From Leptofilum sp041987425 (GTDB lineage: Bacteria; Chloroflexota; Anaerolineae; Promineifilales; Promineifilaceae): a stretch of DNA of 12,013 nt. The DNA lies in contig JBHIWP010000166.1 of assembly GCA_041987425.1 (NCBI GenBank), positions 1 through 12,013 on the forward strand. The letters are read 5' to 3'. The first letter of the stretch is position 1, and the number at the start of each line of letters is the position of its first letter. The position numbers and the translations under genes were made by a program. Positions 6,444 through 12,013 of this stretch are shown here, one piece after another. The notes under the pieces were generated by a model. The model saw only the letters and a list, made by a program, of their open reading frames with translations. It was not told where the DNA came from and did not search any database.

Positions 6444-7559
6444 TTACGATTTCAGCTTAAAGGCAACGAAAAAATCGCGCATCGCCTGTTCGCCAGCCGC
6501 CACCAGGGCTGCTACACGCTCGTCGCTCATATCAAACTCCGTTGTTTCGTATCCCTTCGCGGGCAGGCGGCAAACCCCATCTTTATACGCGTCGATGATG
6601 GTCTTATCGTAGGCGTTGGTCATGGTATTGACCAGATTCGAGACGCGACGAACAATTGGCAAGCTCTTAAGCTCCCGCACGGCTGCGTAATCTGTATCGC
6701 CCGTGGCCGGTCCGCAGTTGGCAACCGCTTTTGTCTCGTCAATGAGCAGGCCCAGGGCAAAGGTGCCGTCATGCGGTCCCATTACCGCCAGCACGTCGGG
6801 ACTGCGCGAGATCAACAAGCGGATGGGGAAGTTAGAGTTCAGGCCGCCATCAACAATGGCATGGCCGGCAATGTCACGGCCATAATAATGGCCCCAAGAC
6901 GACTGCCAGCGCACCTCTTGCCAGATGAAGGGAATGCTCATCGACATGCGCACGGCCCAGGCTAGCGGGCAGTCTGGGGCGGTGCGATGGTTCAGCACCA
7001 GAAATCCACCCTCCGTAATATTGGAAGCAACAACGTTCAGGTCCTTACCGGTGTGTTCATAAAATTCGGCCAGCGTTGCTTGCCCCAGGTTTCGGCCGTC
7101 TGAATCCAGCTTTTCATGCAGCCAGGCCAAAAAAGCATTGCCAGCGTAAAAGCCACCCAGCTCCATAAAGGTAAAGAGCAAGCGATAAATCTTCATCTGC
7201 GTTAGCTGCTTGATGACAAAATTATCCATGCGGCCTTCTACTGATTCCGGTATCAGCGGCCAATCAATCTGTTTGAATAATTTGTAGAGGACGCTGTTTT
7301 CCCAATCGGCTTCAGAAATGGAGTCAGCCACGTCCATGAAGGTAGAGAAGCGAGGCGAGCCATCGGACAGCTTTTCGTTGATCTGGGCGAGGATTTCTTC
7401 CGCGGAAAACCCAGCAGCCAGGAGAGTGGCGGTGATGGCCCCAGCAGACGTGCCCAGCAAACGGCCGTATGTATGCCCCTGCCTTTCAAATTCGCGCATG
7501 GCCCCCACAAAAACGGCGCCCTTGGCGCCGCCACCTTCAAAAACAAGATTGAAATGCAT
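6444..7559 (-). CDS. Patatin-like phospholipase/acyl hydrolase
   Basis: A 371-residue protein with all parts of the patatin Ser-Asp dyad. FEGGGAKGAVFVGAM at 7-21 is the oxyanion-hole loop (G-G-G-x-K-G); GTSAG at 36-40 is the nucleophile elbow with Ser38; VRMSMSIPFIW at 203-213 is the typical helix after the core; and VDGGLNSNFPI from 236 supplies the catalytic Asp237 in D-G-G. Family members hydrolyse acyl esters of phospholipids or other lipids in or near the cytoplasmic membrane; the substrate is unknown. There is no signal peptide, so it is probably cytoplasmic or a membrane-surface enzyme. The start is firm: AAGGAG on the - strand (7566-7571) is 6 bases before ATG 7559. A perfect TTGACA lies on the - strand at 7635-7640 in the gap behind the hairpin, but I see no good -10 for it. 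The prepilin peptidase follows 29 bp downstream. Confidence 0.93.
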   Translation of the reverse strand: MHFNLVFEGGGAKGAVFVGAMREFERQGHTYGRLLGTSAGAITATLLAAGFSAEEILAQINEKLSDGSPRFSTFMDVADSISEADWENSVLYKLFKQIDWPLIPESVEGRMDNFVIKQLTQMKIYRLLFTFMELGGFYAGNAFLAWLHEKLDSDGRNLGQATLAEFYEHTGKDLNVVASNITEGGFLVLNHRTAPDCPLAWAVRMSMSIPFIWQEVRWQSSWGHYYGRDIAGHAIVDGGLNSNFPIRLLISRSPDVLAVMGPHDGTFALGLLIDETKAVANCGPATGDTDYAAVRELKSLPIVRRVSNLVNTMTNAYDKTIIDAYKDGVCRLPAKGYETTEFDMSDERVAALVAAGEQAMRDFFVAFKLKS

Positions 7560-7662
7560 GTGGATCTCCTTATTTCCCCGGAACTGTGGGCGAGATTAAC
7601 TGTCTAACCAAAAGTTTCCGGGAAAACAAGGGATTGTCAAGGATGGCTAGGTAAAAGCTTTT

Positions 7663-7695
7663 AGATTGGGCCATTCTTAAAGAATGGCCCAATCT
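7663..7695 (-). terminator. Strong hairpin after the alpha-2-macroglobulin gene, probable terminator
   Basis: A perfect 15-bp inverted repeat, arms 7663-7677 and 7681-7695 with a 3-base centre (TAA); in practice the top pairs would open to a larger loop. It begins 11 bases past the alpha-2-macroglobulin stop (7707-7709) on the - strand. After the stem the - strand reads AAAAGCTTTT, itself a palindrome, so a T-run appears only after about six bases; the + strand likewise has TTTT at 7702-7705. It is probably a terminator separating this gene from the patatin gene, possibly working both ways, but the U-tract is displaced from the usual place. Confidence 0.65.
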
Positions 7696-7706
7696 CATAC
7701 GTTTTA

Positions 7707-10700
7707 TTATTCCACAATCACCACATCGCTGCTGCTGCGGCCAAACACGTCGGGCGAATACATTTCTTCGGCCTTGGTAGGCGGCGTCACAAAGGTGCCC
7801 GGCGTGGTGGCGCGAGCCACGTACTCATAAGTGTAAGAGCCTTCCCACAGCAGCGAGGCAAAGGCCTCTACCCGCTCGTCGCGCATGTTCTGGTGATCGT
7901 ACCAGTTCCACCACCACCACCAAGGCAAATCCTCACCTTCCGGATCATCCGGCACGCTTTGCGAGACGGCCAGCGCCGGATTGACCGGCTCCAGCCCGGC
8001 GGGCAGCGGATCAACCAGGGCAACGTGATAGCGGCGATTATCGGCCACCAGCGTCAGGCGCACCCGCACCCGTGCCCCCAGCCGAATGTGCCAGACACCA
8101 TCTTCATCTTGATACACGTCCTCTGGATCATCGACGCCTTCATACGTGCGCAGCACCACAAAGCCGCGATTCAGCGAGTCCAGCGTCAGGTCCGCAGGAG
8201 CATAGTTGAGCGAGAGGCGGTAGTAGAGACGGCCGTCTCCTTCCATGCTCACAATTACATCCCCCGCTTCTTCTTCGGCGAGATAGCTCATTGGAATATC
8301 CGTGAGGAAGCGATCTGTGCTGCGCCCGACAAACTCCTGCGCCCCGGCGTAGGTTTCACCCAGCCAGACCCGGGCCACAAAGTCCGGCGTTTCTGCCTCA
8401 AAGGTGTTGAAGTAGCTGTCCAGCGCCAGCAGCACAAAGACATTATCCTGGCTGCTGCCCCAGTGTCCGCGCGTGCGGTGCGCCAGCAGGCCGTTCACCA
8501 CTTTGGAAATCAGATCGTTTTGCGGCTCCTGATTAATGAGCGCTTGCAGCACAATGCCATCCGTACGCCGGTCCGAGTGCAGCATCAGGTAGGCGTCGTC
8601 GCCGTAGGAGGTGGTGAAGTTGGCTGCATCGGCCGTTTCCACTGCCCGGTTGTTGATGTGCTGCCGAATCGCCGCTACGTCTTCCGCAGAGGCCGGATCA
8701 TTTGCCAGAACCTCCCACAGCCAGGCGTTGGCCTCCAGCGACAGGTTGTCAATACCTGCTTCATTCAGCAGGGCGCGCGCCTTGGCAAAGTCACTGTCGC
8801 CTGCCAGATGGCGCACGTAAAGCGCATAGGCGCTCAGCCCCCAGCGCACGTCCTCACTGTACCAGGCCAGATAGTAACTTTCGATGTCTTGCAGGTAGCG
8901 CTGTACGCTGGCCTGCATCTCCCCCGGCACCGTGAATCCTTTCTGCTGAGCCACGGCCAGGGCATGGGCCACATGAACGGTGTGGAAAGGATAAGATTCC
9001 CGGTTGCGCTCCCAGATAGGGAAGCCGCCGTCCGGGTTTTGCAGCCCCTGCAGCCGCTCGATATCGCGGATAACGGCCGCTTCCATCTCACCCGGCTCCG
9101 GCAATCCATCCGCTTCAAAGGCCGTCAGCACCTCGCGCAGTGCAGCGATGGAGAGAATGCGCGAGGCCAGCTCATCGGCCGACTCATAGCGGGAGTTGGT
9201 CAGGTAAAGCACGGCATCGGTCAATGCCTGTAGCGCCGTAGAAGAAGTGTTGATTTCCAGACCGCCATAGCCGGTGATGACCCCCGCAGGCATGACAAAC
9301 GGCTGGGCCACGGCACCTTCATCCAGCGTGCCGTAGGTAGCAAACGCTTCCGTGGTGGCTGGCGTATACACGGGCAGTTCGTCGTTGGCGGCATCGGCAT
9401 AGGCGCCAGAAACGGCCGCAACCTGGAACCGGGCCGTACCGGCGCTGTTGGTCGTGGCCGGGAAGCGCACCTCGACGCGATTATTGGCCGGAACCAGCAC
9501 CCGCTGGCCTGCGCCAGCCGTGAGAGTAAGATTGGTCACGTCCAGCACCACATCTACTTCCATATCCTCGTTGGTCTGGTTTTGCACTACCACCGGCAGT
9601 TCGAACTGGTCGCCATAATTTAAGAAGCGTGGTGCAGACGGCCGTATCATCAAAGGCAAACGCGCCGTCAGATTACTTTCCGCCGCACCAAACAGGTTGT
9701 CGCCCGCCACGGCCACGGCCATGATGCGGTAACGCGTCAGATTGTCTGGCAGGGTAAAGGTGATTTCGGCCTGCCCAGAAGCGTTGGTCTGGCTGGTGGG
9801 GGCAAAAACGGCCAGGGGATCAAAGTTAGTGCGCAGATCAATCGGCGCCTGGGCACTGTCGTCACCCTGCGCCGCACCTGGGGCCGCGGTAGCCGCTGGC
9901 TCGGCCGCAAAGTCCATATCAGCCACGGATTCCTCCTCCATCATCTCTTCTCCGCCAGCAGAGCTGCTATCTGCAACGTTCATCCTGCTGCTGACAGCTT
10001 CGTCCCCTAGAGATTGGGGATTAGCCAGAATAATGCTGCTACGGCCGTAGCGACTCTCGATCCAGCTCCACTGCGGACTGTAAAAGATATCGAGCGGATT
10101 CCGCAGTTGGTAATTTGTCAACGCCAGAATCGCCTCGTCAACCACCACCAGAGCCACCTCGGCGTTGGGCACGGGCTGACCATTAGCATCTGTGACCGTA
10201 AGGGAAACGGCCGTTTCCGCCCCCGGTTCCAATTGGTCAGACTGCGGCGCAATGGCGATGCTCAATTCGCGGCTATACGGCGGTATGCTCAAATTGAGCG
10301 AGCCGGTGGCAAAGGCCGGGCGCGGCGGCACGCCTGGCAGCTCCTCGCCGTCATCATCCGTGCGTGGCGCAGATCCAACCAGGTCCACCTGCACCGTCAG
10401 GCTAGGAATGTGGGCCTCGCTGATGGGAATTTGTAGGGTGTAGCTGCCGTCTTCTAGAGTAAACTGCTCGGTAGAAAGAATACCGCCGTGATTGAGCGTT
10501 ACCAATCCCTCTGCTGGACTAAATGGCGACTGTACCAAGATTTCGGCCACGTCTCCTGGCTGGTACTCTTCCTGGTTTGGAATGAGGGTGACGCTTTCTT
10601 GCGCAACGTTGCGCTGCACGGGCCGCTTGCCGCCGCTAACCCAGCGGGTAAGCTGGCTCTGGTTTTGGTTGCCCCGGGCATCAGTGAGCACGGCCGTAAT

Positions 10701-12013
10701 TTCGTACGTCCCACCAGTCTCGGTGTTGAAGCTGCACTGTACCGGCTCCGCGGCAGAGGTGACCTCGCAAGTTTGCGTATCAACTGCCTCTTCAAGCCAC
10801 ATACCGTCACGGTAGTTCCACTCCAGGCGGGCGGCTTCGATGGAAACGGCCGTGCCAGCTACAGCAGCACCATCAATATCCGTCACGATCGCCTCAATCT
10901 CTAATGGCTCGCCCTGCTCCACAAAGGTGCGGGCGCTGCGCAGCCCCACGTACAGGTCTGCCGGATGCACCAGCAGGTTGGTGGTGGAAGACCACGCCTG
11001 CCGGTTCACGTCCATCACCGTCCCTTCGGCACGCACGGTGAAGGGGCGATTGCCCTCCAGGGCTTCAAAATCGATTTGCAGGTAATGTTCACCACCTGCG
11101 TTTGTCAAGCCAGTAAACGTTTCGGCCACCTGCCCGGACGGGCCACCAGGGAAGCCAAAATCGATATACTCAACTTCCGCACCCCCGTAGAAGTAGTTAT
11201 CATAGAACCACCAGGGCGTCCAGGTGCCAAAGGTAAAGTCGGGCCAGCCCGGCGGAGAATAGAAGGTGGGCGTAGACGTGACCAGCCAGTTGGTTTCGGC
11301 ATTGGGCAGCGGGCCGCCGGCAAAGTAGCTGGCGCTGACGGCTACGGTAGCCGCATCGCCAACCACGTAGGGGCCAACGCTTTCCTCACGGGCGCTCACC
11401 TCAAACTCTGGGCGGCGGAACTCTTGAATTTGGAACTCATGGGAGGCATATTGCCCATCGGCCCAAAACTCCATGAAGGCATAGCCTAGATTGCTATTTT
11501 CGGGCAGCTCAACGCTGAAATCGAAGCCGCCAAAGCTGTTCACTGCGGCCGTTCCCTCCAAAATCACGTTGCCCTGCGAATCATAGGTGACGTAGCCGAT
11601 CTGGCTTACGCGGTCGCCGGGCAAGGTGATGGCGCCATCACCGCTGACGTTTCGCAGCCAGCCCTTAATGTGGACCGTTTCGCCAGGGCGGTACATGGCG
11701 CGATCATCAAAGATGTGCCAGCGCAGCTCGTCCTGCAAGGCACGCGGCAGCCAGCCTTCCTCATCCCAGTAGGAATAGCTGACGGGCAAGATGGCGCTGT
11801 CTTCGCCCTGGGTAGCCAACAGCCAGCGCAGACCGCCGCTGGGCAGATCAAACTGAGCCTGACCATCGGCATCGGTAGCTGCCGATACGCGGTTTTGGTT
11901 GCTGCTGAGCGTAACGCCGCTAAGCGGCGCGCCATCGGCCAGATTGGTGGCCCAGGCCACAACCCGCTGGTAGTCAGCAAAGGCGTCGAGCCCAATGCCA
12001 GTCACCTGCACCC
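7707..12013 (-). CDS. Bacterial alpha-2-macroglobulin family protein, thioester lost (N-terminus outside window)
   Basis: At least 1434 residues, running off the right edge, so the signal peptide and first domains are missing; the GTG at 12009-12011 is most likely internal. Numbering from it: an MG-type domain at 1-85; the MG2 hallmark DDRAMYRPGETVHIKGWLR at 102-120; more immunoglobulin-like MG domains, one with the only two cysteines (C415, C426), probably a disulfide; ALVVVDEAILAL and then an acidic, Ala-rich linker at about 678-724 in the bait-region position; the A2M core from F730 (FDPLAVFAPTSQTNASGQAE, then LPDNLTRYRIMAVA at 754); the alpha-helical domain from about 914 with LQNPDGGFPIW and HWGSSQDNVFVLLAL repeats; and the typical end KAEEMYSPDVFGRS. 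The family traps proteases in the periplasm or cell envelope. At the thioester site, where C-x-E-Q is expected, it reads Y-E-S-A-D-E (S944 to E947), so covalent capture is impossible. A run of five Trp lies near the C-terminus (7908-7922). The gene is rich in CGGCCG sites. Confidence 0.93.
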   Translation of the reverse strand, partial: VQVTGIGLDAFADYQRVVAWATNLADGAPLSGVTLSSNQNRVSAATDADGQAQFDLPSGGLRWLLATQGEDSAILPVSYSYWDEEGWLPRALQDELRWHIFDDRAMYRPGETVHIKGWLRNVSGDGAITLPGDRVSQIGYVTYDSQGNVILEGTAAVNSFGGFDFSVELPENSNLGYAFMEFWADGQYASHEFQIQEFRRPEFEVSAREESVGPYVVGDAATVAVSASYFAGGPLPNAETNWLVTSTPTFYSPPGWPDFTFGTWTPWWFYDNYFYGGAEVEYIDFGFPGGPSGQVAETFTGLTNAGGEHYLQIDFEALEGNRPFTVRAEGTVMDVNRQAWSSTTNLLVHPADLYVGLRSARTFVEQGEPLEIEAIVTDIDGAAVAGTAVSIEAARLEWNYRDGMWLEEAVDTQTCEVTSAAEPVQCSFNTETGGTYEITAVLTDARGNQNQSQLTRWVSGGKRPVQRNVAQESVTLIPNQEEYQPGDVAEILVQSPFSPAEGLVTLNHGGILSTEQFTLEDGSYTLQIPISEAHIPSLTVQVDLVGSAPRTDDDGEELPGVPPRPAFATGSLNLSIPPYSRELSIAIAPQSDQLEPGAETAVSLTVTDANGQPVPNAEVALVVVDEAILALTNYQLRNPLDIFYSPQWSWIESRYGRSSIILANPQSLGDEAVSSRMNVADSSSAGGEEMMEEESVADMDFAAEPAATAAPGAAQGDDSAQAPIDLRTNFDPLAVFAPTSQTNASGQAEITFTLPDNLTRYRIMAVAVAGDNLFGAAESNLTARLPLMIRPSAPRFLNYGDQFELPVVVQNQTNEDMEVDVVLDVTNLTLTAGAGQRVLVPANNRVEVRFPATTNSAGTARFQVAAVSGAYADAANDELPVYTPATTEAFATYGTLDEGAVAQPFVMPAGVITGYGGLEINTSSTALQALTDAVLYLTNSRYESADELASRILSIAALREVLTAFEADGLPEPGEMEAAVIRDIERLQGLQNPDGGFPIWERNRESYPFHTVHVAHALAVAQQKGFTVPGEMQASVQRYLQDIESYYLAWYSEDVRWGLSAYALYVRHLAGDSDFAKARALLNEAGIDNLSLEANAWLWEVLANDPASAEDVAAIRQHINNRAVETADAANFTTSYGDDAYLMLHSDRRTDGIVLQALINQEPQNDLISKVVNGLLAHRTRGHWGSSQDNVFVLLALDSYFNTFEAETPDFVARVWLGETYAGAQEFVGRSTDRFLTDIPMSYLAEEEAGDVIVSMEGDGRLYYRLSLNYAPADLTLDSLNRGFVVLRTYEGVDDPEDVYQDEDGVWHIRLGARVRVRLTLVADNRRYHVALVDPLPAGLEPVNPALAVSQSVPDDPEGEDLPWWWWWNWYDHQNMRDERVEAFASLLWEGSYTYEYVARATTPGTFVTPPTKAEEMYSPDVFGRSSSDVVIVE

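Noticed and set aside
6187..6612. Open frame of 141 codons on the + strand across the prepilin peptidase and patatin ends
   Set aside because: It runs antisense through two well-supported genes, has a composition dominated by Arg, Gln and Glu, and has no family likeness.
7635..7640. Perfect TTGACA on the - strand upstream of the patatin gene as a promoter
   Set aside because: At 16-18 bp spacing the -10 would be GAAACT, AAACTT or AACTTT, too poor to call.
7893..9233. Long open frame of 446 codons on the + strand, opposite the alpha-2-macroglobulin gene
   Set aside because: Its product is rich in Arg, His, Gln and Val with no domain, as expected from the antisense of a GC-rich gene. The - strand frame has clear family motifs over the same bases.

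Overview
The window is about 53% GC and looks like a stretch of bacterial chromosome, not a mobile element: there are no transposases, integrases, phage genes, tRNAs, rRNAs or CRISPR arrays. Gene content (a large bacterial alpha-2-macroglobulin, a patatin-like lipase, an ExoD-family membrane protein, an XRE-DUF805 fusion) and the style of the intergenic repeat fit an environmental Chloroflexota-like bacterium. That placement is inference from gene flavour only; no marker gene is present.

Layout. The left part (1-4947) is read on the + strand: the tail of a small Trp-rich membrane protein cut by the window edge; a GNAT N-acetyltransferase (328-840); directly abutting it, what I read as the decayed remnant of an Imm5-like 'putative immunity protein' (841-1003); an ExoD-family membrane protein (about 1208-1867); a 734-residue protein I cannot assign (2060-4264); and an XRE helix-turn-helix/DUF805 membrane protein (4402-4947). 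The right part (4981-12013) is read on the - strand and meets the left part convergently across a 33-bp gap. In transcription order it holds a very large alpha-2-macroglobulin whose N-terminus lies outside the window, a strong 15-bp hairpin, a patatin-like phospholipase, a type IV prepilin peptidase 29 bp downstream, an inverted repeat, and a divergent KDPG-aldolase-like barrel.

How they work together. The alpha-2-macroglobulin would be an envelope or secreted protease trap. ExoD, DUF805 and the prepilin peptidase are all membrane proteins. Patatin and prepilin peptidase look co-transcribed. Otherwise this reads as a mixed chromosomal neighbourhood and I see no single defined system.

Main points for a second look: (1) the palindrome CGGCCG, particularly ACGGCCGT, is strongly over-represented across the whole window, in genes and between them, like the HIP1 palindrome of cyanobacteria; (2) the alpha-2-macroglobulin has lost its thioester (expected C-x-E-Q reads S-A-D-E); (3) the KDPG-aldolase-like protein has Arg where the Schiff-base Lys is expected; (4) a pseudogene remnant sits just after the acetyltransferase; (5) the 734-residue protein is an unrecognised, probably beta-rich protein with a central hydrophobic hairpin.
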